Part shown: in pieces, positions 1-8,085 of the stretch
How the letters are laid out: the number at the start of each line of letters is the position of its first letter
Position numbering within the stretch: the first letter of the stretch is position 1
Origin: Nitrospirota bacterium
Lineage (GTDB): Bacteria; Nitrospirota; Nitrospiria; SBBL01; JAADHI01
NCBI GenBank assembly: GCA_029261135.1
Contig: JAJDBX010000075.1
Coordinates: 1 to 64,000 of the forward strand
DNA length: 64,000 nucleotides
Direction of reading: 5' to 3'
The notes under the pieces: generated by a model
Told to the model about the DNA's origin: nothing
The model's database searches: none
The model's input: only the letters and a program-made list of their open reading frames with translations
Position numbers and translations under genes: made by a program

Positions 1-85
1 GCTGAGCGATTGTCTCTTGAGATGTTTGTATTTCTTTTCGGATTCGAGCCGTTGTCTTGGCATTAGCATGGTATATATTGCCCAT
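1..85 (-). CDS. IS481-like transposase, N-terminal fragment cut by window edge
   Basis: The minus strand has a good ribosome site (AGGAGG) seven bases before an ATG at 85, and the frame stays open to the window edge. The 28 visible residues begin MGNIYHANAKTTARIRKEIQ and continue with a helix like the start of the helix-turn-helix of a class of IS481-family transposases (typically MGQVLHG-type starts followed by TTxxxRxxIQxSxE). This would be a DDE transposase that moves an insertion sequence. Only the first tenth is visible, so neither intactness nor the element ends can be judged; no terminal inverted repeat was recognised in the 300 bases upstream of the start. Confidence 0.6.
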   Translation of the reverse strand, partial: MGNIYHANAKTTARIRKEIQTSQETIAQ

Positions 86-418
86 AGATCTACCTCCTGA
101 AGTTTTTTATACAATACTCCAGAAGAATGAGGAACTAAACATTTAGCGTACATTTTCGCCCCGTTGGACTTCAGCCACCGTCTCGTAAAATAGATACCGG
201 AGTGATTCAGAAACCCACCATTTTTTCGTCTCAGAAGCGACAGTTGTGCTATCCACATGCACCGACCGATATGGTGCAAACTGACGTTTTTAAATCAGAG
301 AACGCTTGTTCACTCCATAGGTCCTTAATCAGTGAATTATTGATGAACGTATTAAACAGCCATTGGACAAGCGTATACTACGGGAAGCAAGTAAAATAAG
401 ACGGAGTCAGTGCCAACC
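86..418. other. Intergenic region beside the insertion sequence
   Basis: About 330 bases between the divergent transposase fragment and the next small gene. Short open frames here lack ribosome sites and recognisable sequence. It should contain one end of the insertion sequence, but I could not place it. Confidence 0.3.
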
Positions 419-643
419 ATGAAGGTACTCAAAGACAATTTATCGATTATCGAAGAGACCGATGCGGATCGGCGGCGGGGGATTCTTGCCGACAACGCAC
501 TTTCTCTGGATTTTGTGTCGGCGCTTTCCGGAGATCGGGCGCTTACGGGATCCGAGAAGAACGGCCTCGCCAATTTCAAAAAACGCCGCGGGGGAAGATT
601 CTTCTCCGATCTGCTTTATTCCATCGGTCTCGGTACAAAATAA
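419..643 (+). CDS. Small hypothetical protein (74 aa) upstream of the sigma-54 activator
   Basis: I do not recognise this protein. The ATG at 419 was chosen over a GTG at 410 because of the purine-rich ACGGAG before it. The product is 74 residues, charged and without a signal peptide or membrane segment. It has an acidic N-terminal half and a basic KKRRGGR stretch near residues 57-63, followed by a hydrophobic tail. Codon use resembles the neighbouring regulator, which argues that it is real. It ends 66 bases before the sigma-54 activator on the same strand, so the two may be co-transcribed and this could be a small partner of the regulator, but nothing shows that directly. Confidence 0.5.
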   Translation: MKVLKDNLSIIEETDADRRRGILADNALSLDFVSALSGDRALTGSEKNGLANFKKRRGGRFFSDLLYSIGLGTK

Positions 644-709
644 AACGATTCTTGCGACAACCCTTCTCATTATGATGCTGATTTAATTCAAGATGTGCAT
701 GGGCCTTAG

Positions 710-2062
710 ATGAAGCTTGAAGCGCACGAACTACTCGACGCCATGAATGTGGGCATTTTCGCCATCGACACGCACAAGAAGGTGATCTTCGCGAATCGGG
801 TCTTAAGGCGGATGCTCTTTCATGAGAACCCAGAACAGATTGATCTCGACACCGTTCAAAAAGTCCTCCGTAAAAGCCTCCTTGCTTTCAATCATGAAGT
901 TTTGCTCAATCGGGCGATGTTCCAAGGTGAAGTCGTCTCGGATCATGAAGCGATCTTGTTGGATGCTGAAGATGTTTCGATTCCGGTTCATATGCGTCTC
1001 GATCTCCTCCTAGATACGGATATGAAGGTAGTTGGAGCAATAGAGAGTCTTCGAGAAATCACCCCTGCGTTGCTTGCACGGGTAGTGGGCTATCCGCGCC
1101 CGACGGGTCTTCGATCGCTCATTGGCAAGAGTAAAATATTTTTGGAGACGCTCGATCTGGTCGCATCGGCCGCCGCTTCTCATGCGACGGTGTTGCTGGA
1201 AGGGAGAAGTGGCACAGGAAAAGAACTGATTGCCCGCGCGATTCATCAAAGCGGACTGCGGAGAAATAAGCCCTTTATTGCAGTCAACTGCGCCGCGCTT
1301 TCCGACGACCTCCTTGAGAGCGAGCTCTTCGGTCATATGAAAGGGGCATTTACTAGCGCCATATACGATCGCCCCGGTCGCTTTGAGTTGGCCGACCAAG
1401 GGACGCTCTTCTTGGATGAGATCGGAGATATGAGCCCGTCGGCGCAAGCCAAAGTACTCAGGGTCTTGCAGGAGCACGAGTTTGAACGAGTCGGAGGGAC
1501 AAAAACAGTCCGCGTTGATGTTCGAATTATCGCTGCGACAAACAAGGATCTTTCCCAGGAGGTGTTGGAGGATCGTTTCCGAGAGGATCTTTATTATCGG
1601 ATCCGGGTTTTTCCGATCCGTGTTCCACTACTGCGCGAACGCAAAGATGACATCTTCCCATTAATAAAACACTTCATGGCGAAGTTTAGCCGGGAAACCG
1701 GGAAGCAGATCATTAGCATCTCGCCAAAGGCCCTGGAGTATCTCCTCTCATATGACTTTCCTGGAAATGTGAGAGAGCTGGAGAATATGATTGAGCACGC
1801 GTTTGTCACCTCCCCAGGACCGACCCTTCTGATCGGACACCTTCCCAAATCCGCCCTGTTTTCTTTGCAAAAACCTCCCACGCTTTTACATTCCGAAGTC
1901 GGCCTCTTGGCCGAGCAAGAGCGTAACATCGTGATGAAAGTTCTGAAAGATACCGATTGGAATCAGACCAAAGCGGCTGAGACACTCGGAATCAGCCGAT
2001 CTACCCTTGCACGGCGTCTGAGGAATTTCGGAATAAAACGGAGCAAAAGTGCTTCAAAATGA
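710..2062 (+). CDS. Sigma-54 dependent transcriptional activator (PAS-AAA+-Fis), GAFTSA variant
   Basis: A bacterial enhancer-binding protein that would use ATP to open sigma-54 RNA polymerase complexes. An N-terminal PAS-like sensor (about residues 5-120) is followed by the AAA+ domain: Walker A GRSGTGKE at 165-172, Walker B LFLDEIGD, and a Fis-type helix-turn-helix at the C-terminus (about 410-445). There is no receiver domain, so the signal is sensed by the PAS domain or a partner. The loop that contacts sigma-54 reads GAFTSA (212-217) in place of GAFTGA, a change at the fifth position; PilR in this window has the usual form. Length (450 aa) fits the family. A good -24/-12 promoter lies about 100 bases downstream, before the small membrane protein at 2225, the likely target. 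The ribosome site is weak. Confidence 0.9.
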   Translation: MKLEAHELLDAMNVGIFAIDTHKKVIFANRVLRRMLFHENPEQIDLDTVQKVLRKSLLAFNHEVLLNRAMFQGEVVSDHEAILLDAEDVSIPVHMRLDLLLDTDMKVVGAIESLREITPALLARVVGYPRPTGLRSLIGKSKIFLETLDLVASAAASHATVLLEGRSGTGKELIARAIHQSGLRRNKPFIAVNCAALSDDLLESELFGHMKGAFTSAIYDRPGRFELADQGTLFLDEIGDMSPSAQAKVLRVLQEHEFERVGGTKTVRVDVRIIAATNKDLSQEVLEDRFREDLYYRIRVFPIRVPLLRERKDDIFPLIKHFMAKFSRETGKQIISISPKALEYLLSYDFPGNVRELENMIEHAFVTSPGPTLLIGHLPKSALFSLQKPPTLLHSEVGLLAEQERNIVMKVLKDTDWNQTKAAETLGISRSTLARRLRNFGIKRSKSASK

Positions 2063-2159
2063 ATCTATTGATGCGTCAGTTTGCTACTATATGTCGGGTC
2101 TAAAAATACGACTCATTCGTAACACATTAAAAAATAAGGTTATTTTTTGATATAAATTA

Positions 2160-2175
2160 TGGCATGACCTTTGCT
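2160..2175 (+). promoter_or_regulatory. Sigma-54 (-24/-12) promoter
   Basis: The sequence TGGCATGACCTTTGCT matches the sigma-54 consensus TGGCACG-N4-TTGCW, with GG at 2161-2162 and GC at 2173-2174 separated by exactly ten bases. Transcription would start near 2187, giving a leader of about 38 bases before the gene at 2225. It lies directly downstream of a sigma-54 activator gene, which supports function. Confidence 0.8.
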
Positions 2176-2224
2176 CTTATTACTGAGTGTACGAACAGGA
2201 AATCAGTCTTAAAGGAGGTCAACT

Positions 2225-2461
2225 ATGAATACAGGATTTTGGGAATTTGGATTGGCGGCGCTACTTGGATATGGCTTCATGATTGTGTATTCGGTTTGGT
2301 ATTTTTCCAGTGCCACGGATTTGCCACCAGGGTTGAGGAAGACCCGTCCGGAGCCTAGAAGAATGAACGAGGGTCTTTCGACAAATGGAGCGATACTCAT
2401 TACTCCGCAGATCAGTGAAGAGAGCTTAGTAGCAAAGAAAGAGAGTTTAGTAGGAGTATAA
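2225..2461 (+). CDS. Small single-span membrane protein behind a sigma-54 promoter
   Basis: A 78-residue protein of unknown function. A strong ribosome site (AAAGGAGGT) lies seven bases before the ATG. One membrane helix covers about residues 7-29 (rich in Leu, Gly, Phe and Tyr), followed by a proline- and arginine-rich segment (PPGLRKTRPEPRR) that probably lies in the cytoplasm, and a short C-terminal tail. A canonical sigma-54 promoter lies 50-65 bases upstream and a long hairpin follows the stop, so it appears to be a single-gene transcript. The adjacent activator is the obvious regulator. I infer a small stress or envelope-response protein; no family was recognised. Confidence 0.7.
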   Translation: MNTGFWEFGLAALLGYGFMIVYSVWYFSSATDLPPGLRKTRPEPRRMNEGLSTNGAILITPQISEESLVAKKESLVGV

Positions 2462-2492
2462 CCCTTATGGTTAAGTAACTGCCTCTTGCTAC

Positions 2493-2541
2493 CCCCAAAA
2501 TCAGGAGATAGAAGTAAACCTTCTGACTCCTGGCTTTGGGG
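2493..2541 (+). terminator. Long hairpin after the sigma-54 controlled gene
   Basis: CCCCAAAATCAGGAG (2493-2507) pairs with CTCCTGGCTTTGGGG (2527-2541) with two mismatches, and an inner AGAAG/CTTCT stem extends it. It begins about 30 bases after the stop at 2461. No T-run follows, so it may be a factor-dependent terminator or an mRNA-stabilising hairpin. Confidence 0.5.
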
Positions 2542-3017
2542 ACTCATTCAAACCCTAAGTTTCAAATTTTGGGAGGCCCCTATTCATAATAAGGTGTGTA
2601 CTCCTTGGCTCTCCTCCACGACATAAAATACAATATACTCGGTCACTTCAGTTAGTGACCCTGAGCCCAGAATACAAAACAATGACCTATACTCTTTTTC
2701 TCATGGAAATCGTCAAATTTCTCACTCACTCGAAAGTGAAAAATTTAAGATGTATATAAGGGATTTAAATAATTTTTTTCAAAAGCTCAGATGTGAAACC
2801 GATAGCTTGTAATCCCATCGACCTATTCCCCTGCTCCATGAGACGCATTACATTTTTTGGCTTGATCCATTCCGAACAATAAAATGATGGTTGCGATCCA
2901 TGTTTTTTTATTGTCCTTTTTTATGTGTCGAAAATTCTAAAAATATCGAGATATATACTTGAGATGTTGATCAGGCAAACATATCGTCATTGAATCACGT
3001 TTTGGAATTTTACCCTC
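2542..3017. other. Intergenic region, no gene seen
   Basis: AT-rich stretch of about 475 bases with no convincing reading frame. The only structure noticed is an imperfect palindrome, AAATTTCTCACT (2715-2726) with AGTGAAAAATTT (2735-2746), which could be an operator or a weak hairpin. Confidence 0.3.
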
Positions 3018-3521
3018 ATGATTGAACAAATTGACCATATCAATATTGTTGTCAGTGATCAGGAACAGATGCTTCACTTTTATGAAAAGAGCCTTGGGTT
3101 TAAAATTTCGAAGCGGGTCGAAATCCACGGGAATTGGATTGAGGATGTTGTGGGTTTAAAAGAAGTGAAGGCAAAAGTGGCTTATCTTGCATTGACGGCA
3201 GGGCTGCGGATTGAGTTAATTCAATACTTATCCCCTGTGAGTGAAAAGCTTGAAGGTATTGGGATCCCGAACACCCTTGGGATACGTCATATCGCGTTTT
3301 GGGTGATTGGGATTGCGGATTGGGTCACGAAGTTAAAAGCGGAAAGCATTTCCTTTTTTTGTAATATTCAGCAGGTACCGGGAAGCCAGGTGAGGTATGC
3401 AGACGGTCTGCGAAGACGTCTGGTCTATTTTTATGATCCCGAAGGGAGCATCCTGGGGTTCTGTGAGTATCACCCTCAAAATGATGAAGATCTTTCCAGT
3501 GTGGAATCTGATGAATGCTGA
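3018..3521 (+). CDS. VOC (glyoxalase/dioxygenase) superfamily protein
   Basis: Single 167-residue protein of the vicinal-oxygen-chelate fold. Two beta-alpha-beta-beta-beta modules are visible: the first starts IDHINIVVSD and continues to IELIQY, the second starts IRHIAFWV and ends ILGFCEY. The four expected metal ligands are present in order: His near residue 7, Glu in IELIQY, His in RHIAF and Glu in the last strand. The family includes glyoxalase I, methylmalonyl-CoA epimerase and extradiol dioxygenases; the sequence does not decide among them. It stands alone with no operon partner and a weak ribosome site. Confidence 0.8.
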   Translation: MIEQIDHINIVVSDQEQMLHFYEKSLGFKISKRVEIHGNWIEDVVGLKEVKAKVAYLALTAGLRIELIQYLSPVSEKLEGIGIPNTLGIRHIAFWVIGIADWVTKLKAESISFFCNIQQVPGSQVRYADGLRRRLVYFYDPEGSILGFCEYHPQNDEDLSSVESDEC

Positions 3522-3773
3522 CTCTCTCTTTGAAAAACGGAATCCCAAGTTCCTAACATCACAATCCCCGCGTTTCTTTTTTCAATGATGTCTTAGATCA
3601 AAGGGAGTCTTTGTTTAAGATTGGTCTCATGGTTGTATGAATCAATTGAGTAGAATACAGGAAAAAACTCATGATAAAATCTTTTGATTTCGTTTCTAGA
3701 ATATTTAAATCCTAACAAATTTTTTTCTAAGCTCCTCGGGAAAGCAAATCGAGGAAAGAAGAGGAGGTCGTGA

Positions 3774-4094
3774 ATGAACTACGTCGTTGCCAATAGAGTG
3801 TTTGTGAAGCAGGAATACAGCCAGGAATTTGAAGTACGGTTTAAAAAACGTTCGGGTCAAATCGACAAACAGGCGGGTTTTGTTCGTATGGAAGTCTTAA
3901 AACCTAGATCAAAAGAGACTCCTTACATCGTTTTAACCCATTGGGAGGATGAGCAGGCATTTCACAACTGGGTGGGGAGTGATGATTTTAAAGTCGCGCA
4001 TCAAAACCCCATGACAAAAGAGGCTTTCTTAGATGGCGGTGGTTTGGAACAGCATGAAGTCATTATTTCTTCGAGCGCGAGTCACGACGAATAA
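3774..4094 (+). CDS. ABM-domain (antibiotic biosynthesis monooxygenase / IsdG-like) protein
   Basis: A 106-residue cytoplasmic protein with one ABM ferredoxin-like domain. The segments VANRVFVKQ, GFVRMEVLKP, YIVLTHWED and FHNWVGSDDFKVAHQ fit the conserved pattern of HmoA/IsdG-type haem-degrading or quinol monooxygenases, with Asn (VANRVF), Trp and His at the usual positions. Such proteins act as dimers in haem iron release or as small monooxygenases. An excellent ribosome site (GAGGAGGT) sets the ATG. Haem degradation would suit a cytochrome-rich organism, but the substrate is not shown. Confidence 0.75.
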   Translation: MNYVVANRVFVKQEYSQEFEVRFKKRSGQIDKQAGFVRMEVLKPRSKETPYIVLTHWEDEQAFHNWVGSDDFKVAHQNPMTKEAFLDGGGLEQHEVIISSSASHDE

Positions 4095-4160
4095 TTGATG
4101 TAAAAAAGAACATTGGTATAAATCCAATACGAGAATGTCACGTTATTCCACCAAACAATC

Positions 4161-4532
4161 CAGGCTGGGAGCCCTGAATCCGTGATCAATATCGTCTATT
4201 TTTTTGCAGCAGCTGTTTTTGAAATCGCTGGGTGTTACGCGTTCTGGTCTTGGTTCCGTTTAGAAAAAAGTGCCCTTTGGATAATTCCAGGGGGCATCAG
4301 CTTATTACTCTTTGCTTTCATCCTCACTCAATCGGATGCCCAGTTTGCAGGTCGAAGCTATGCGGCTTATGGAGGGGTCTATATTGTTTCATCGCTTGCA
4401 TGGCTCACCTTGATCGAAGGCAGTCGCCCTTTAATGTCAGATTATTTAGGGAGTCTTCTCTGTTTAATTGGAGCGGTAATCACCTTGTTCGGGCCTCGAT
4501 TGTTGACGTTCACACCTTGACAGGCTGGGAGC
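4161..4532. repeat. 12-bp direct repeats flanking the ynfA gene
   Basis: CAGGCTGGGAGC occurs at 4161-4172, just before the ynfA start, and again at 4521-4532, directly after its stop, exactly 360 bases apart. The pair brackets a one-gene unit. No integron attC-like structure or inverted repeats accompany them. A third copy within pilB (about 39321) lies in coding sequence and is probably chance. Confidence 0.4.
4182..4520 (+). CDS. ynfA: YnfA / UPF0060 family small membrane protein
   Basis: Integral membrane protein of 112 residues with four predicted helices. The segments [23 protein letters not shown] and [19 protein letters not shown] match the conserved core of the YnfA (UPF0060) family, distant relatives of small multidrug transporters. 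Several homologues are reported to affect tolerance to toxic compounds, but the native role is unclear. The start is GTG at 4182; no closer ATG exists and the protein begins at the family's usual position. Identical 12-bp repeats lie immediately before and after the gene, which hints that the unit was acquired as a block. Confidence 0.88.
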   Translation: MINIVYFFAAAVFEIAGCYAFWSWFRLEKSALWIIPGGISLLLFAFILTQSDAQFAGRSYAAYGGVYIVSSLAWLTLIEGSRPLMSDYLGSLLCLIGAVITLFGPRLLTFTP

Positions 4533-4934
4533 GATAATAAAGTCTAGAGCTTGAATATCGCGATCACATTGAAATGAACATTGTGTCATTCGGTTGTCCT
4601 TTTATGCCCCTTGTGCCCTCTTTGATCTCAGATCTCTTTCCCACAACTTCAGTGGATAACCTGGGAATAACCGAGGTCTATTTTTGTGATCCCTTTGATT
4701 TATTATGGGTTTTCCCATTTTGCACAAATAGAGGGCATAAATTAATTCTCAATAATATCAATTAGTTGCAACGACAAGGGCCCGATAAGCCAATAAGTCT
4801 GCCAAGATATTTTGTTCAATTAAAGTCAACATACAAAATGTGGACAAAGCTGGGGATGGACTACAAAATACAGGAAGTCATTCCAGAACAGGTTCGGAAG
4901 AAAGACTTGGGTTTAGAGAGTTGGGAATGTTTTT
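4533..4934. other. Intergenic region, no gene seen
   Basis: About 400 AT-rich bases between ynfA and the convergent archaemetzincin-like gene. Short frames (for example from a TTG at 4766) lack ribosome sites and family resemblance and were not accepted. Confidence 0.3.
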
Positions 4935-5525
4935 TTAAACGGTATTTCTACCCGGATGACACTCTTTACAAAAAATATTTCCCTTCTGATCAATTTCTCC
5001 AATTTGACTCGAAAAATACATCACACAAGCCGAATTCGAGCAATGTCCCAGGTTATAGATATGCCCCAGCCCATGTGCCGCTTCTTTGAGGATACGCTGC
5101 TGAAAAAGGGTCTTATCTGGCGGAAGATTATAAAATTCTTGTTGTAGGCGGATGATTGAAATCACACCCACCCTTTCATGAGTGTCTTCTTCTCCAAAGA
5201 CAAAGTCAAGGTCATCGGTATACAGATCAACCGATACGATCCCGAGAACACGTTCAAGATTGGTGAGTGTATTCTTAAAGGCGGTCAGGTTGACTAACAT
5301 TTGCGAAGAGGAATATTGTTCGCGTTCAGGGTCATAACCGGAAGCCGGTAGGGTTGTTGGTTCATGTTGTAAAATGGGCACTTCAAAAAGTGCTTCTAAA
5401 GAAGACCCAAGATCTTCTATGATTTCTCCAGAGCGGTGATCGAGTGGAATGAGGTGAATCACAATCTTTCTTTCTGAACTAAGGTGAAAGTCCTCACAAG
5501 GTTCGGATGACCTGGCCCATCTCAC
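4935..5525 (-). CDS. Archaemetzincin-like protein lacking the catalytic glutamate
   Basis: Resembles archaemetzincins (peptidase family M54), cytosolic zinc aminopeptidase-like proteins of about 170-200 residues. The N-terminal part (IHLIPLDH, then YDPEREQYSSS) and the C-terminal cysteine pattern (C162, C167, C186, C189) fit the family. The zinc motif should read HExxHxxGxxHC; here it is HGLGHIYNLGHC (151-162). The three histidines remain, but the catalytic Glu is Gly152 (codon GGG, one base from GAG) and the conserved Gly is Asn158. Zinc may still bind while peptidase activity is probably lost. The start is uncertain: GTG at 5525 gives 196 residues, while a GTG at 5462 gives the more usual MIHLIPL start. 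Confidence 0.8.
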   Translation of the reverse strand: MRWARSSEPCEDFHLSSERKIVIHLIPLDHRSGEIIEDLGSSLEALFEVPILQHEPTTLPASGYDPEREQYSSSQMLVNLTAFKNTLTNLERVLGIVSVDLYTDDLDFVFGEEDTHERVGVISIIRLQQEFYNLPPDKTLFQQRILKEAAHGLGHIYNLGHCSNSACVMYFSSQIGEIDQKGNIFCKECHPGRNTV

Positions 5526-5731
5526 CTTTTTCTAAACCGTTCTTAAAGATAGAGTAGACAAAGCAACAGAAGTGAACCCCGAAAATACGACAGGGTCTTC
5601 AGTGCGATCTATCGCGTTTGAATCCTTCTCATCAAAACGCTTTTGGCCGTTTGAACTTGTTGGAATATGCCTCAACTGGTGTCATCCGGTCAAGCCAATT
5701 ATTTGAAAACAGGTCAATTCTTTCGCGATCC

Positions 5732-5759
5732 TTCAGTTTAGGTCGGTGGAGACCGATAA
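5732..5759 (+). promoter_or_regulatory. Possible sigma-28 (FliA-type) promoter
   Basis: TTCAGTTT (5732-5739) and ACCGATAA (5752-5759), separated by 12 bases, resemble the flagellar sigma-28 consensus TAAAGTTT-N11-GCCGATAA in 13 of 16 positions, with spacing one base longer. It lies about 80 bases before the ATG at 5840, in a 314-base region with no other recognised feature except a TCGGT/ACCGA inverted repeat overlapping the -10 element. Confidence 0.4.
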
Positions 5760-5839
5760 GTCAGATAAGATGGAGTTTATACAATTTTAAAGAGAACGTG
5801 TCCCCGTCTATACGGGCTTTCTTGAGAAGGGAGAGGACG

Positions 5840-6400
5840 ATGTCGATAATTAACGGTTCTTACAATAATAGGATTTCTCCTAAACAGAACATGGGCGGAA
5901 CAAACACCCGACCCAAAGAGGGAGAAAAGACCTCTCAAAAAGAGATCGCCGAAAGTCCAAAAGCCCAATCCAATAAAATGATCTTAGAAATGCATCTGAA
6001 AATTCAGCTTGAATCCAAGAAGCGATTTGGGACGCAGGCCGGAATAAAAAGATTGTCCGATTCTGTGGGTGGTTTTGATTTATCTCGGTTGGAATATAAT
6101 GGAAAAGCGATTACAGCGCTTACGCAGGAAGAGGCACAAGGCTTGGTGAGTGAAGACGGTTATTTCGAGGTAGAACAAACGGCCGAAAGAATTTCTAGTT
6201 TTGCCGTAAGCGGGGCGGGTGATGACTTAGAAAAGCTTAAGGCCGGTCGCGATGCTGTTTTAAAGGGTTTTAAAGAAGCTGAAGATCTCATGGGTGGCAA
6301 TCTTCCCGGCATTAGTCACGAGACTATTGAAAAGGCGATTGAGACGATTGATGAAAAAATAAGACTGCTTGGGGGATCTGTCGTGGACGTGGCAGCCTGA
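5840..6400 (+). CDS. DUF5610-like protein (often labelled hydrogenase-4 component G)
   Basis: A 186-residue soluble protein. The ATG at 5840 is chosen because GGGAGAGGA lies just before it, although the frame stays open upstream to 5618. The N-terminal 55 residues are polar and probably disordered. The C-terminal part carries the pattern seen in DUF5610 proteins: a segment resembling FEVEQTAERISSFA, then GDDLEKL, a GFKEAEDLMGG stretch and LPGISHETIEKAIETID. Proteins of this family are commonly misnamed hydrogenase-4 component G; their function is unknown. A FliA-like promoter candidate lies upstream. It appears monocistronic. Confidence 0.6.
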   Translation: MSIINGSYNNRISPKQNMGGTNTRPKEGEKTSQKEIAESPKAQSNKMILEMHLKIQLESKKRFGTQAGIKRLSDSVGGFDLSRLEYNGKAITALTQEEAQGLVSEDGYFEVEQTAERISSFAVSGAGDDLEKLKAGRDAVLKGFKEAEDLMGGNLPGISHETIEKAIETIDEKIRLLGGSVVDVAA

Positions 6401-6674
6401 TGGGACGGGGACAAGATCAATATTTTCATTTCAAATCCATGATAATAAAGAAGGTTTAAAGTTCGAATCTCTTAACACGTATTTCTAATCCCCTTTAATC
6501 TATCGGACTTAAACGCTTATTTCTTGAAGGCTTCATGTGGGCTTGTATTTCTTGTGACTTTTTCTGGAGTCGAATCCAGAAGCGATGAAAGTACCTCAGA
6601 TCTTGACATCCAACTTTTCGTGTGACATATCCAAAAATCTGCCGCCTCATTATAAAAAGATGAAAATGTAGAAA

Positions 6675-7361
6675 TTATTTAAAATCGCGCTGCCAGCGTG
6701 GGCGCTGCCTTCTAAAATATCGCAGTAAAATCATCCCTGCGATAAAACCGCCGATGTGTGCAAACCAGGCCACTCCCCCCTGGCCTGTCACCGAAGAAAA
6801 GGCGTACATTAACTGCCCGACAACCCATAGCCCAATCACAAAGAGCGCGGGAATACGCACAGTGGTGATGAAAAACCCGATGGGAATTAAGGTCAAAATT
6901 TTTGCACGAGGGAAGAGCAGAATATAAGCACCCAGTACGCCGGAGACGGCACCACTCGCCCCGACCATCGGAACTTTGGAGGAGGCGTCAACCAGGGCAT
7001 GGGAATAGGCCGCAACCACACCACAAAGTAAATAAAAGAAGATAAAGCGAATATGCCCCACTTCATCTTCGATATTGTTGCCAAAAATCCAGAGGTAAAG
7101 CATATTCCCGCCCACATGAAAAAAACCCGCATGGAGAAACATTGAGGTAAAAATACTTTGAAACACAGGCGCGGGCAGCCCCCCGGATAGAGTAAATTCA
7201 TGGATCATTTTGTATGGAATCGCGCCATGCGTGAAAAACATCGCGTTGACGCTCGGCCCGATAGAAACAGTAAAAAAGTAGATCAGTACATTGAGGACAA
7301 TCAGGGTAAAGGTGACAAAGGGGACTGTACGTGTTGGAAGATCTGCTTTTAGGGGAATCAA
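6675..7361 (-). CDS. Rhomboid family intramembrane serine protease
   Basis: Integral inner-membrane protease of 228 residues with six to seven hydrophobic helices. The catalytic serine lies in GASGAVSGVLGAY and the partner His in AHIGGFIAG, the two signatures of active rhomboids; the HVGGNMLYLWIFG helix with its conserved His and Asn is also present. The N-terminus IPLKADLPTRT is typical of the bacterial family that starts with IPLRD-like residues. The start codon is TTG at 7361 by this alignment, with only a weak ribosome site. A short basic tail (RRQRPRWQRDFK) would face the cytoplasm. It is divergent from yajQ. Confidence 0.92.
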   Translation of the reverse strand: MIPLKADLPTRTVPFVTFTLIVLNVLIYFFTVSIGPSVNAMFFTHGAIPYKMIHEFTLSGGLPAPVFQSIFTSMFLHAGFFHVGGNMLYLWIFGNNIEDEVGHIRFIFFYLLCGVVAAYSHALVDASSKVPMVGASGAVSGVLGAYILLFPRAKILTLIPIGFFITTVRIPALFVIGLWVVGQLMYAFSSVTGQGGVAWFAHIGGFIAGMILLRYFRRQRPRWQRDFK

Positions 7362-7578
7362 TTTTTGTTCTTTCTTAACAACTTAAGCGATTAACCGAGC
7401 CTCTTCAAAAGAGGCGCATTATAGACACGCCAGGCCATTCAAGACAATAAGGTCGCTAATGGATGAACTCATCGTCATGACGCGTCTAAAGAAAGTCTTG
7501 AAACAACACTGAAAGTATAGGACACTGTTGTTGGATTTAGAAGCAGCCTGTTTTTACCCCTAATTGAAGGAGGTTCCA

Positions 7579-8073
7579 ATGGCCTCATCTGCCTCATTTG
7601 ATGTTGTTTCAAAAGTTGAGATCCAAGAAGTCAAAAATGCTGTTGTAACCGCGTCCAAAGAATTATCACAGCGCTACGACTTAAAAGGCACAAACAGCAG
7701 CATTAAATTTCAAGACGAGAAAGAACTGGTGATCAGTTCTGCTGATGAATACAAATTGAAAGCCGTGCTGGATATCCTGCAATCCAAATTGGTCAAGCGC
7801 AGCATTTCGCTCAAGTCCTTAGTGTATCAAAAAATAGAACAAGCACTGGGGGGTACGGCCCGGCAAAAAATCACAATTCAGCAAGGCATCGACTCAGAAA
7901 AAGCCAAAAAGATCAGTAAAACCATTCGAGATAGCAAGCTCAAAGTACAGGCACAAATACAGGGAGAGCAGCTTCGTGTCACCGGGAAAAGCAGAGATGC
8001 TCTCCAAGATGTGATTCAATTGTTGAAATCAAAAGATTTTGAGCTCGACCTTCAGTTTGTGAACTATCGGTAA
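7579..8073 (+). CDS. yajQ: YajQ family nucleotide-binding protein (UPF0234)
   Basis: Cytoplasmic protein of 164 residues with two ferredoxin-like halves. The start [13 protein letters not shown], the middle [12 protein letters not shown] and the C-terminal [13 protein letters not shown], with a final DLQFVNYR, are hallmarks of the YajQ/UPF0234 family. Members bind RNA or nucleotides, and a Xanthomonas homologue binds cyclic di-GMP. The ATG at 7579 follows GAAGGAGGT and is preferred to the in-frame TTG at 7564. It ends 12 bases before tsaD, so the two are probably co-transcribed. Confidence 0.93.
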   Translation: MASSASFDVVSKVEIQEVKNAVVTASKELSQRYDLKGTNSSIKFQDEKELVISSADEYKLKAVLDILQSKLVKRSISLKSLVYQKIEQALGGTARQKITIQQGIDSEKAKKISKTIRDSKLKVQAQIQGEQLRVTGKSRDALQDVIQLLKSKDFELDLQFVNYR

Positions 8074-8085
8074 AGACATTTCGTC

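Noticed and set aside
1010-1477. Minus-strand open frame of 155 codons inside the sigma-54 activator gene
   Set aside because: It is antisense to the AAA+ domain, whose motifs are intact on the plus strand.
2086-2125. Possible enhancer palindrome for the sigma-54 activator (ATGTCGGGT with ACGACTCAT)
   Set aside because: Only about five of nine positions pair; too weak to call.
4766-5089. Plus-strand frame of 107 codons with TTG start
   Set aside because: Half of it overlaps the conserved C-terminus of the archaemetzincin-like gene on the other strand, and it has no ribosome site.
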